From Fasciolopsis buskii (taxonomy: Eukaryota; Platyhelminthes; Trematoda; Plagiorchiida; Fasciolidae): DNA of 64,000 bases. Of this stretch, positions 1 through 9,568 are shown piece after piece. How positions within the stretch are numbered: position 1 is the first letter of the stretch; every line of letters starts with the position of its first letter. Position numbers and translations under genes: made by a program. Under the pieces are notes generated by a model. It worked only from the letters and a program-made list of their open reading frames with translations, had not been told where the DNA came from and searched no databases. Location of the stretch: the NCBI GenBank assembly GCA_008360955.1, contig LUCM01011253.1, positions 1-64,000 on the forward strand, in the 5' to 3' direction.

Positions 1-244
1 GTCCTGCCGTCGCCTTATGTCCACATCTACTGACGATAGACGATGGTCTGCTTCTTTTTCTAGTGTAAAATGTACGTTTGGATGGACACTGTTAAACGTG
101 TGTAACATGTGGTTTACGTTTGCATGTTGCTCTACAACACACAGTATATCATCAACATAACGTTTGTAAACGGTACAGTGCCTGATTGGTGAGCGCAGTT
201 CATTATTCTCTAGTTTGGACATAAAGATATCAGCAAACAGTGAC
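1..244 (-). mobile_element. Penelope-like element fragment, RT palm region, minus strand
   Basis: The reverse complement of this stretch matches plus-strand positions about 2604-2847 of the PLE at 1329-3195 with only scattered differences. It covers the end of RT motif B, the YVDD motif C and the following thumb-proximal part. The copy faces left, is cut at its 5' side near 244 and runs off the window edge, so its 3' end (any GIY-YIG nuclease) is not visible. The two copies are arranged head to head. PLEs are retroelements encoding a telomerase-related RT, often with a C-terminal GIY-YIG endonuclease. The copy relationship is read directly; calling it inactive is inference from the truncation. 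Confidence 0.9.
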
Positions 245-1328
245 CTCTGATTCGCATCACCATGAGGTCACAAATATGGTCTTATTTCACGTGATTCGCC
301 AATCGTTTTCCTGCACCTCAATCGGAAGTTTCCATATCATCTGTGGACCCCTCATCACTTTTTTAGAGTATGAAAATGATTGCACAATGGTTTCGTTCGA
401 AACCTGGAGGCAATGGGAAGAGTTCAGGAACCCCTCACCAAAATCGTTTGGGGCTATCTCACTTGCCATATCCGCCCATATATCAAAGCTCAGACTTCAG
501 GCTGTTGAATTAAGGCGCACCCAGGGGAAGGGGATCTTTCTATACTGTCATTCCACGTCGGATCAGAAGATGCTCATCACTTCCACGACATCAGAAAGAT
601 TCGTTAAGTCGATGCCTCGCACATTTCTAAGAGTCAACGTTTTGCCAAAGGGTTGTCTTTGTTGAATGCGGTTCCTGTTGAATATGTAACATCAACTTGT
701 AAGCCCACTTTCGAGAGAGGAGTTGTATCTCCACTCGGAATTCACACAATGTCCTCAAAGGCCTCAGCGTAGACGGAGGTGGGTGTCTCAGGCTCCGAGT
801 CGGCTATCAGAAATGCTCCCGAATGTCCACGCGTCTTAAATAGCCTCTGCACTGCCTTCTTGTGCGATGTTTCCACAAAAGGACGAGGTCAAAGACGAAT
901 GCCCGGCAGTCTCCACCAGGTTGACTGGGCCTTGATCATATGTTTAGGAAAGATGGCTAAACGCTGGTGCTAGACCGACGACGGATTGTATGCTCATCGG
1001 CACCTGACGCAGGGGTGTACTGGGCATCCTGGATGTCTGGCATCATCCGAAAGGCGTATGAACTGAGCAACCAGTCTGCGGCCCTCAGTGGTTTACGTGA
1101 CTCTCAATTCGTCCTGGTGCCTTGTGAGTTAGACCATTTGGTCAAAAGCTTGGGTAGCGTCCGCAAAGTCGACCCTCTACTTCCGTTTGAGTAACTCGGT
1201 TAGTATCCAACCTTCCAGGGGAATCATGGGTCCCACTGGATAACTGATGACTTGGAGGTACATTAAGGAGAAGCTGTCATGTTGTAGACCACTTGTTGGA
1301 TAATGACAAGTGAGCCAGTGAAGTTTAA
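245..1328. other. Unexplained decayed coding-like stretch between two PLE copies
   Basis: This stretch matches neither PLE copy. On the minus strand a protein-like reading runs from about 1190 to 640 with a few stops; its clearest part is the open segment at about 870-745, which includes KAVQRLFKTRGHSGAFL. A second open minus segment lies at 469-287. The plus strand also has a 75-codon frame at 967-1194. I recognise none of these, and none starts or ends convincingly. It could be an older retroelement gag/ORF1 remnant, a cellular pseudogene or chance. Confidence 0.3.
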
Positions 1329-3195
1329 GAGTGTATCCACAAATCAGAATATCCCAAACTATATCGGACTGTTTTGAGGAGAACTCGCGTGAACATTAGT
1401 AATGTGTCCTTACGTCTCCAAGCCCTAAACGAACGAGACACGGTAATCAGTCGGGCGTCAGAATTGGAGCGAAACTTTGTGAACTCGACACGAGTCCTCG
1501 ATAAGTTGGCTGAAGAAGAAAAGGAAAGGTTCATCGCCTACGCTCATTCAATAAGGGAAAAACAATTGGAGCGATTACGGTCAGCGCTGAGGAAAACCGT
1601 CAATCCAGAAAAACCTAGTGGTGAGTTCCCGCCGGATCCGAAAAGATTCGTCCACAACTTGTCTTCTGTAAGCCTGGATAAGAGATTGCTTGAAGTTCTA
1701 TCATTAGGACCGAAATTCTGTTGCCCATCCAACAAAACCAAGCAACTAGATATGGAGGTTGAATTTGAAAATTTGTTTAATCAGCTGTCGGATCTGATGC
1801 CGTCCTCTCCGGAGAGTTTAGAGAAACTTAAATCCGATCTCGTCAACTCATGTTACCAATATCGTGACGACAGACGAGTAAAGCGAGGATTGGTAACGCC
1901 TGAGCACTTGAAACGTCTAAAAGAACTACAAACAAACAACGAAATAATGTTGACCAAACCAGATAAAGGAGCTGGTATTGTTATCATCAATAAGTTGGAC
2001 TACATTGAGAAAATGAATAGAATACTGGGCGACGAGTCAAAATTCACAAAGTCTCCAACCGAAAAGGATAGGACAACTCAAACAGAAAAATCAATTTCTA
2101 TGAAATTACGAGCCTTAAAACAGAATGGAATGATTGACGCCTTAACTTTTGAGTGGATACGACCCACAGGTACAGCAATCCCCAGATTGTACGGCCTACC
2201 GAAGGTGCACAAAGACAGAGCTCCGATGGGGCCTATTTTGGACATGTGTAATTCTCCGTATCACGCTTTATCTAAGTGGTTAGCCAGCCTACTGGAATCA
2301 GTCAGGGCAGTCATTTCTAGACATAGTGTGCGAGATACATTCCATCTCACAGAAACTATTAAGAGCCTACGTCTTGAAGGGAAGCAGGTGTTATCACTGG
2401 ATGTAGTTTCTCTGTTTACGAATGTTCCGATCAGCGAAACTATTAGTTACATTTGCGAGTACATTCAAGATAACAACATCTCCATAGGGATCCCATTGGA
2501 TGAACTGAAACAGCTACTCTTTGTGTGCACCAAAAATGTTCAATTTCAATTCAATGGTGAAATGTACCGGCAAAATAACGGAGTGGCAATGGGGTCTCCT
2601 CTGGAACCATTGTTTGCTGATATCTTTATGTCCAAACTAGAGAATAATGAACTGCGCTCACCAATCAGGCACTGTACCGTTTACAAACGTTATGTTGATG
2701 ATATACTGTGTGTTGTAGAGCAACATGCAAACGTAAACCACATGTTACACACGTTTAACAGTGTCCATCCAAACGTATATTTTACACTAGAAAAAGAAAC
2801 AGACCATAGTTTAGCATACTTAGATGTGTACGTAAGGCGACGGCAGGACGGATCTGCACAACTATCAGTCTATAGAAAGACAACATGGAACGGACAGTAC
2901 ATTCACTTTCACAGCTTCGTGCCGTTACAAGCGAAGAGGAACCTAATACACTGTTTAGTTGATAGAGCAAGAAGAATATGTACGGACGACACAATTGAAA
3001 ATGAACTTCATTCCTTCCTGCGGAGCGTATTCGTATAAAATGGATACTCCGAAAGATTCATAAATAAAACACGAAGTAAGACAAAAATTAATAGGACCAA
3101 TAAAGAATACCGTATACGTTCGTTTGCTTTTCAAAAGTGACACGGGAGCAGAAATCATCCAACGGAGACTGTCAAGTTCAATCAGTGGAACGGTT
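1329..3195 (+). mobile_element. Penelope-like element, 5' and 3' truncated
   Basis: The element spans the RT reading frame (open from 1329), an in-frame stop at 3036-3038, continued PLE-like coding in the same frame to about 3125, then a frame change around 3110-3125 after which the linker that normally leads to GIY-YIG is readable (VYVRLLFKSDTGAEIIQRRL, about 3110-3169). The sequence then gives way to the 3' end of a non-LTR retroelement. No GIY-YIG catalytic motif follows, so the nuclease domain is lost. No terminal repeats were seen. The copy is probably dead despite the well preserved RT. Confidence 0.88.
1374..3038 (+). CDS. Penelope-like reverse transcriptase ORF (554 codons, truncated)
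   Basis: This is an RT of the Penelope type, which copies element RNA into DNA at the target. PLE RT landmarks appear in order: DKGAGIVIINKLDY (about residue 199), PRLYGLPKVHKD (about 269), motif A LSLDVVSLFTNVP with its Asp at about residue 343, motif B NNGVAMGSPLEPLFADIFM, and motif C YVDD at residues 440-443. All three catalytic Asp are present. Intact PLE proteins are longer and usually end in a GIY-YIG nuclease, absent here. The given start is a TTG; the frame is open from 1329 and the first in-frame ATG lies well inside, near residue 130, so the true N-terminus is missing. The TAA at 3036 interrupts a frame that still resembles PLE sequence for about 85 nt. It is most likely a recently decayed copy. 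Confidence 0.85.
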   Translation: MRRTRVNISNVSLRLQALNERDTVISRASELERNFVNSTRVLDKLAEEEKERFIAYAHSIREKQLERLRSALRKTVNPEKPSGEFPPDPKRFVHNLSSVSLDKRLLEVLSLGPKFCCPSNKTKQLDMEVEFENLFNQLSDLMPSSPESLEKLKSDLVNSCYQYRDDRRVKRGLVTPEHLKRLKELQTNNEIMLTKPDKGAGIVIINKLDYIEKMNRILGDESKFTKSPTEKDRTTQTEKSISMKLRALKQNGMIDALTFEWIRPTGTAIPRLYGLPKVHKDRAPMGPILDMCNSPYHALSKWLASLLESVRAVISRHSVRDTFHLTETIKSLRLEGKQVLSLDVVSLFTNVPISETISYICEYIQDNNISIGIPLDELKQLLFVCTKNVQFQFNGEMYRQNNGVAMGSPLEPLFADIFMSKLENNELRSPIRHCTVYKRYVDDILCVVEQHANVNHMLHTFNSVHPNVYFTLEKETDHSLAYLDVYVRRRQDGSAQLSVYRKTTWNGQYIHFHSFVPLQAKRNLIHCLVDRARRICTDDTIENELHSFLRSVFV

Positions 3196-3720
3196 ACGAG
3201 ACCTGGCCTCTCCGTTTTGAGGTTGCTCGGCGACTTTATGTTTTCGACTACCGATGTCTACCAAACGCTGGTCGAGTCTAGTAGGAATATCGGATGAGCA
3301 GTGACGAGGTAAACCGTCGTGTGTTTGGTGCAAATAGTCGTCGTCTGACAGACAATCGCTCTGCACCGCCTTCAGTGGCTTGGATGCGTATTGCCTATGG
3401 CTGTCCATTCTCTACTTTTTCGTGATCTTTTTGCACATGCTGACCAAGGCTGGAAAAGGCGACTCAGCAATCATGCTATGAATTGGTATAGAGGTATGAA
3501 GTTAGCTTCAGTTTTGGCCTTGTTTAGTGTTTTCCGCCTTTTTCGTTAGGGCCCAAGAGATGAGGATTGCTGTTGGTCGGAGACGCTCAGAGATATGGCT
3601 CAAAACCGAAGTCACTTGTGCGAACGCTGTTTAGCCCCTGTAGAACTCGTCCCCTTTCAGTAAACACCGAAAACAATAGAAAAATCAATATGTGCGGTGA
3701 AAACACAAAACTCGGTTTAT
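3183..3720 (+). mobile_element. 3' end of an APE-type non-LTR retrotransposon (C-terminal block)
   Basis: Translation across several frames gives the conserved C-terminal block of APE-type (RTE/CR1-like) flatworm elements in the right order: GYETWPLRFEVARRLYVFDY (3194-3253), RMSSDEVNRRVFG (about 3292-3330), HRLQWLGCVLPMAVHSLL (about 3364-3417), then HADQGWKRRLSNHAMNWYRG (about 3435-3494), ending in the GPRDEDCCWSETLRDMAQNR-type tail (about 3549-3608). At least two frameshifts separate these blocks. The upstream endonuclease and RT are missing, consistent with ordinary 5' truncation during insertion. It lies directly against the PLE linker, so one element inserted into or deleted part of the other. 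Confidence 0.8.
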
Positions 3721-3868
3721 CGTTGTTAATTATTAATGCTGTTATTATCGCCATTATTTTCCCTCTTCCTATCCACCTGTATAATTCCACTTATGTTATT
3801 GAGTTGGCACTATGTTTGTCTTCAAACCAATGTAATATATATTTATATATATATTCCTGAGCACATTG

Positions 3869-4051
3869 AGAAAACAATTTAATGAACAAGCTCGTTTTCA
3901 GTGATTCGTACTCATGCCATTACATCACTGTATACTTGGAAGAATTCGCTAATCCAATCCTTCCTAAAGTGAATTTTTTCCAAATATATAGTGATGTAAT
4001 GGCATGAGTACGAATCACTGAAAATGAGCTTGTTCGCCAAATTGCTTTTTC
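3869..4051. repeat. Near-perfect palindrome (fold-back or MITE-like)
   Basis: The left arm (3869-3950) is the reverse complement of the right arm (about 3971-4051). The core, for example 3885-3934 against 3987-4034, is almost perfect, including GTGATTCGTACTCATGCC facing GGCATGAGTACGAATCAC. Only about 20 nt lie unpaired at the centre and the outer ends decay gradually. It is preceded by a TA-rich tract (about 3836-3856) and followed by CT/TA simple sequence. It carries no coding capacity. It may be a non-autonomous DNA transposon or a fold-back formed during replication; no target duplication was established. Confidence 0.85.
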
Positions 4052-4070
4052 TCTCTCTGTCTATATATAT

Positions 4071-4116
4071 CATCATTATCATCATCATCATCGCTCAGCG
4101 TTAAACAGTAAGGCGA
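4071..4116 (-). repeat. 3' terminal tail of a non-LTR element ((ATG)n end), minus orientation
   Basis: The CAT triplet run followed by CGCTCAGCGTTAAACAGTAA is the reverse complement of the tail at 12699-12746, which terminates the C2 non-LTR copy. It is therefore the 3' end of a related element in the opposite orientation. The sequence to its right (4117-4300) does not translate into a recognisable element C-terminus, so only the 3' UTR tail is supported. Confidence 0.6.
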
Positions 4117-5279
4117 GCCTCACCGACTACTGCCTTTATCGGACCCACTGGCATACACGAGTGGGCAGTAGAAGTTTCAAGGGGCTTCAGCACAGGCCGA
4201 CGCTGAAAAGCTGAACCACTTCTCGGGTATCTCACTCGAAAACCTAGTTGGAGTGTTGCATGAGTAATTTAGATCGATAGGTCAGTTGGATGATTGCTTA
4301 CACAAGCGCATTTAAGGTCGGGAGCAGGTGCTTACTGTTCTCCATGGCTGTCGGGAAGCAGAATGTGTCAGTAGCGATGGCTGCAGAAGTGTTGTTGGCC
4401 GGATGGAATCACGTGCAAAACATGATTCAAAAGACTTTGCAGATGACAAGAAAACGGAATAGTCGTCCTCATTCAGACGGAGACTAACTAACCAGAATTC
4501 CGGATGAGGTTTTGCTCACGGAAAGTTCAGTTACGTACGGTTCCAATCTTCCAAATAGGAGAGTCGATGTGTTTGTTTGCGGCGCTCGGATTATGTGCTT
4601 CGACATGCTTTAATGGGAGTAGCTACAGGTGTCAATAAAACCACCACAGTTTGTGAGCTCGGCCTTCCGCGTAGTGACTAACTCTTTGAAACATGTATCT
4701 GTGAATCGTAAGAAGACGGCTTCCTGGAGTGACTACACTAACAAGAAAAGCCATGAGTAAGATCCGTTATGCGCCATCGTCGAAAGATTTTGCTATCATA
4801 AATCACAGTAGCGTCTTTGTCGTCCCTCAACTTTCTACCTTGTTAGGTGGAAGTCATTACGTGACTCTGGGACTTACTGCAAATGTAACTGTTCTAGGCA
4901 GCATTTAAGTGGATAAAGGAATTCAGTGGTACGAATCTAACTGAACCGCGCACAAAGGAATTGGAGTTGTTATGGTATATTACAGAAAAGGTTAGTGTGG
5001 TGATAGAGGGTTCTTCTGTCTCCTGGCTCCTTACCACGCCTGATCTATTTTGGCCTTATGTAGTTCGTCGTTTCAAGTCTCAGGATCATGGTTGTCGCCC
5101 CTCGTTCTAACCAACCATAACAATGCACGGTTAAATTCATATTCTTCCTGACGCTTTCACTATGTAGGCAAAAAAATCAACAAGTTCTCATTACCTTCAC
5201 CAACCTTCGCGAACTGAACTGCAATTTCTTCCCTTCTAGTTTCCTTTCTTTCTTTATGACGTTTAAAATATGAATAGAG
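4117..5279. other. No gene recognised (4.1-5.3 kb)
   Basis: Neither strand has a long or recognisable frame. The longest is 65 codons at 4290-4487. The left part may be the body of the minus-strand element whose tail is at 4071-4116, but no protein block could be read. Confidence 0.5.
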
Positions 5280-5481
5280 GGGAGGGGACATGTCCAATAG
5301 ATACTAGGGCCCTCTACAAGGAGGTAGGAGACCGGAAACCGTGGCCCTGAAACTTGGAGTGTCATAGGATTACACAAAGTCACACTAGGTCAGGTGTGGT
5401 AACAAGCCTGGCGACAGCGAGGTATTATCTACCACCTCTGATCCTTTCGGTGACACGCTTAATCCACTTGACCACCTCCGA
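5280..5481 (-). mobile_element. tRNA-derived SINE, family 2, copy 1
   Basis: On the minus strand the head starts GGAGGTGGTCAAGTGGATTA (about 5479-5460), an A-box-like tRNA D-arm. The body, from the segment complementary to GGTCAGGTGTGGTAACAAGC through the ACTTGGAGTGTCAT segment, aligns with the copy at 20989-21214. The B-box segment present in that copy is deleted here. It abuts the Jockey-like fragment to its right. Such elements are transcribed by RNA polymerase III and mobilised by an autonomous partner. Confidence 0.7.
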
Positions 5482-5504
5482 TGATCTTGTTTGTGAACCA
5501 CGCG

Positions 5505-6112
5505 AGAAAACTGAGGTCTTTACTTCGCCGTTTACCTCCGATTACTTCTTACCCAGTAATTCTACACTGGTTTCTTGCTCCCATAATGTTCCTCTTTCTT
5601 TGATTAAGCACTGCGTTATCTGAACGTTTGCAAATCACTCGATCCGGACGGTATTCCATCCATCGTTCTTGAAATCCGTGCCCCTCTTTTGCACCGTCTC
5701 TTCTGCCTTTTCCTTAAAATTTCTACTTTTTTATTCTCTTGGAAATGCCATAATTTTCCTTGTTCCCAAGCGCGATGATCCTACTAACCCTTACAATTTT
5801 CGTTCAATTTTCCTCACGTCTGTTATTTTGAAAGTATCTGAAATTCATCTCCGCGAGGAACTACTGACCGGCTGCCAGTATGGTTTCCACTCTTGTCCTC
5901 GTCCCACTTCTAGTTGGCCTCCCTCGACAACCACGGAGAAATACCTGGTCTCTTGACATTTCTAACGCTTTCGACTGAATTATACACGATTGTCTTCTAA
6001 CTAAACTGCCCACCTTCGGATTTTCCCCGTTTCTCGTTTCATGGACGTCAACTGGTCTCAGTAGGCGAACCATCTCCCTCCGACTTGATGGTGTCCTGTC
6101 CCAGCCATTTCC
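5505..6112 (+). mobile_element. Jockey-like non-LTR retrotransposon, internal RT fragment
   Basis: The translated blocks are characteristic of Jockey-type RTs: LDPDGIPSIVLEIRAPLLHR (about 5638-5697; family consensus SPGPDGIPSIVL), VPKRDDPTNPYNFRSIFLTS (about 5763-5822), CQYGFH (about 5874-5891), then LDISNAFD and a GFSPFLVSW block (about 5955-6056). A deletion removes the part just before QYGF, and several frameshifts and stops occur. The motif C region is not reached because the sequence switches to the next element at about 6112. It is a clearly dead copy. Confidence 0.8.
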
Positions 6113-9100
6113 CCAAGGCTCGAACAGGTTATACAGGACGGCTTATCTCAAGCCAAAGATTCCGTCTTGCCTGGAAGGTCAGTGGGTAGAGGTCTGAAGA
6201 AGTGGTCTTCTAGTTCCTCCAGGGTGGGGTTGATTTCAACTGGCGGGTTAATTAGGAAGAATAATTGATTCAGGCAAATAGGCTTCCACTCAACTACCCT
6301 CCGCTGCCTTGAAGACAGGTTTTTGTTAGAACCAGACGTTTTGGTTGAGAACCCTAATCGTTCTACTGCTTGACGGCTGAACTCCTTTGGAGCACCTGCC
6401 GATCATGCCCCATAAATCACACGTCTAGAAATGATTTCATACTGCATCAATCGTCGCGCAAGACAACTAGGGCCGTCCTGCCCATAGTGATAAGTATGCT
6501 ACTGCTCATAGTTCTGTATTTTACTCAACATGTCACCTCCTCCAAGCCGTCTGTCTGCCGCCTCTGGCTGTCCATAATGCCCCAAAAATAACATTCGATA
6601 CTTGCAACAGCTCGTCAACAATAAGTGTCGTAATTAGTTGCCAACTTGGTAATTTACATTTTCTCAAGCCTTGTCAGCTGCTGAATTTCGGCTCCTTCAA
6701 AGTACACACTCATACAGGTTCGTCAACAGTTGTATATAGACGTGGCATGCAATCACTTTTCATTGATGTCTGCCGCGTCAGTGGAACACGAATTCACGAT
6801 TCGAGCAGGGTAATTCAACTAACGGCGCCTGATGTCTCGTCAAGATATTTCCTGCACACCTCAGGAGACAAAGCAGCTCATGCTGCGGGCTAACGCGGTG
6901 TTGAAGTAGTCTTCAGTGAGAAGGCTGAAGCGGCCCTTTCAGACTGGATCTCAGTTAACAGTCGTTTGTGTGCCGTGAGACTGCAGGGATCAGTCGGCGT
7001 TCGGAAGGACAGCTGTGTTGAGTGCAGCTTATTTAACATCTCGGCATACGCTCCAACGGACTGCAGCGCTAACATGCAATAAGGCGAGTTTTATGACGAA
7101 CTCGTCATTCTTGTTCTCAGGAGCAGTGACTGTGACATTGTAATGGTAGCAGGTAACTTTAATGCACAATTTGTAAACTTAGTGCATCGGAAGCTAATTC
7201 GGGTGAATGCTGTACCCTGGCCTGTCAGAGAACAGAAAACGAGGACGGGCTTCTCTGACTTTGTGCAGACAACCATTTATTTCTACCTAGCACGGATTCC
7301 CGACACAGTTCGCGTCGCACAGCAACACGGCACTCTAATTCGACAAGTAGTTTGAGTCAGATTGACCACACCACAATAAGCTACCTTTGTTGAGGTTCTG
7401 CCCCAAACTGTAAATCGTACTAAACCACCCCGAACCAGACCATGTATTAGATTTAATACTCTTTTTGCCGCCGTTAAATGGTCATCGATGCAGACAGGAA
7501 GCCCGGTTGGCCGTAGAACGTCTGTCTGATTTGGCTGTTCTCGGCAGTTCTGAATAGAAACTGTCAGGCGAGATAAGAAACCTGACGAGCAATGTAGATG
7601 AGCGTTGGGATCAAATCAAACAGGCGATGCGTTTGGCAGCAGGTTTCACTTGTGGCCCTATATCCGACATCCATCAAAGAGACTGAATCTTGCAAGAGTC
7701 GCTGATCCTAATGGAGCAAAAACGCCAGCTCCTTAACTGTTAGAAAGTGAATAAGATAAGACGACATCTCCAGCGTCAGGTAACGATAGACCGCGAAAAC
7801 TGGTGGATCAACATGGCCGAATAAATAAAATTAGCACTTGCTTCAGGTAACAGTCAAAGACACTGGTTGGTGGCGACCTTCAGCTAATGAAACGGTATGC
7901 GATACAATTGGGGAGTCTATTCATGCTAAAAAATAAAAATTCGACCGTTAGGCTGAGCACTTAGAAAAGCAGTTAAGCTGGTCGAACGCTGATGTGGTTA
8001 GTCCGACATCTGCAGCTGCGAAGCCCCGACGGGTGTCTCTTGACCCCCCAACGGAATAGAAAGTGGAGTTGAATATTTGACTACTGAAGAGGGGAAAAGC
8101 GACCCGTCCTGATGAACGTCCCTCAGTTCCTTTGAAATTGAGTGGAGCTCTGATAAAAACACTTACCTCCTTGCTCCGTGATACTTGGAAAGAGGAGTGT
8201 ATTCCGTTATCGTGGAGTAAGTCGTTGATTGTACTCATCTTCAAGAAGGGCACACCAAGTGACTAGCAATTATCATGGGATTAGTTTACTTCCAATAGTT
8301 ACTAAAGTCCTAGCTTCGATCATGCTGCGTCGTTTGACATCGGTTTTCGAGAATACCATCCGCGAACTGCAGGCCGGATTTCGTCCAGGTGGAGGTTGCA
8401 TCAGCCAGATGTATTCACTTTTCGGCACTTACTGGGAGTACGCTACGCACACACACCGCCGCCCCATAATCATCGTCTTTCTCGACTCGAAAGATGCGTT
8501 CGACTCAGTGGGTCGGACAGTGCTATTCAGTGCTTTCCACTGGAAGGGTATTCCAACGAAGTTCCTGAATCCGCTGGGAGTATTCTCCTCGCATAATGTT
8601 GTCGCATGAGAGTAAGCGGTGAAGCATCAAATTCAATCGAACGACTGGCGGTGTTCGACAAAGATGTCCCAGCTCTTCATTCTTGTTCAACTTCGTCATG
8701 GCCGAGGTAATGGGGTATGCTTTAGAAGGTCTGCAGGATGTAGGGGTCGAACTGGGAAATAGGGGAGGCTCTGTGATCTAGATTACGCACTTGACGTTGT
8801 GTGTCTGTTCGAAACCGCGGGTCTTGCTCAACGAGTGCTAGACACTCTCGAGGGATATAGTTCCATTCGGCGTGTGATTTGCACCTTCAAAGTGTAATGT
8901 ACTCTTACAGCACTAGACGCTAGTCCCGAACTTGATATTGGATGGAGGGGAACTAACGTTTGGGAACCGTTTTAATTACCTTGGTAGCTGCGTGTCCAAA
9001 GATGGTTTCACGATAGTAGAAGTGGACACGAGTATATCGAAGGCTCAAGCAACTTACGCTGGACTGAAACACTTGTGGCGTCGGCCCGATATTTCACTGA

Positions 9101-9355
9101 AATTGAAAGGTCGTGTATACTGTGCTGCAGTGCCCGCAGTTCTGTTGTACTGTTGGGAGAAATGGAGTATGCAAGTGGGAGATGTTCGTCGGTTGGAGGT
9201 TTTCGACCATCGATGTCTGCTTAGTATGGCTAAGATTTGACGGAGTAATCGGGTGAATAATGTGGTGAGAAATTTAGTATTAGGCCCATATTCTGAGAAT
9301 ACCTTATCTCAGATTATGAAACCTAGTAGACTTCTTTGGTTGGGCGAATGGTTAT
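6113..9355 (+). mobile_element. APE-type non-LTR retrotransposon C1, near full length, dead
   Basis: Domains occur in order but in broken frames. An AP endonuclease lies at about 6655-7420, with blocks SGTRIHDSSRVIQLTAP, VVFSEKAEAALSDW, NSRLCAVRLQGSV, ISAYAPTDC and VAGNFNAQ. The RT lies at about 7940-8800 (LKRGKATRPDE, SWSKSLIVLIFKKG, NYHGISLLPIVTKVLASIML, QAGFRPGGGC, VFLDSKDAFDSV). A C-terminal block follows at about 8925-9345 (FNYLGSCVSKDG, LKGRVYCAAVPAVLLYC, DVRRLEVFDHRCLLSMAKI). The motif C position reads YALD at 8784-8795 instead of YADD, and there are many frameshifts. It is an RTE/CR1-like family; I could not fix the clade. The last readable block (SRLLWLGEW) ends near 9345, about 115 nt before the PDCD10 start codon. 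Confidence 0.88.
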
Positions 9356-9469
9356 ACAATAAAACCTGTCCGAATTGCACTTTATGGTGTTTATGCCAGT
9401 TGGCTTTATTTTTTTTCCACCATTTTTTCTGTCAATAGACTTTTTGTTAACCTGAATTATACAAAGAAT
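9356..9469 (+). promoter_or_regulatory. PDCD10 5' flank with a candidate trans-splice acceptor
   Basis: Between the end of retroelement C1 and the PDCD10 ATG lie only about 115 nt. A long pyrimidine tract (about 9405-9430) is followed by CAATAG, with AG at 9437-9438, 31 nt before the ATG. That is the layout of a 3' splice acceptor, and no donor exon is recognisable just upstream. Flatworms add a spliced leader in trans to many mRNAs, so this may be the SL acceptor. An ordinary 5' UTR intron with a distant exon is equally possible. No TATA box stands out. Confidence 0.5.
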
Positions 9470-9568
9470 ATGGCAGCATCTCGATGGCCTAATGCAGGTG
9501 CGCCCCAAGGCCCAGCTGTTGGTACCAAAGCGACAAGGCAAATTATTTTTGAGCCAACTTTCATCAAG
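9470..9568 (+). CDS. PDCD10: PDCD10 exon 1 (residues 1-33)
   Basis: The exon starts at the first ATG after the pyrimidine tract. It encodes a variable Ala/Gly/Pro-containing N-terminus, then IIFEPTFIK, which aligns with the start of the dimerisation domain. It ends in phase 0 at ATC AAG, followed by GTATTT. Intron 1 is 37 nt (9569-9605) and ends in TGTAG. Confidence 0.85.
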
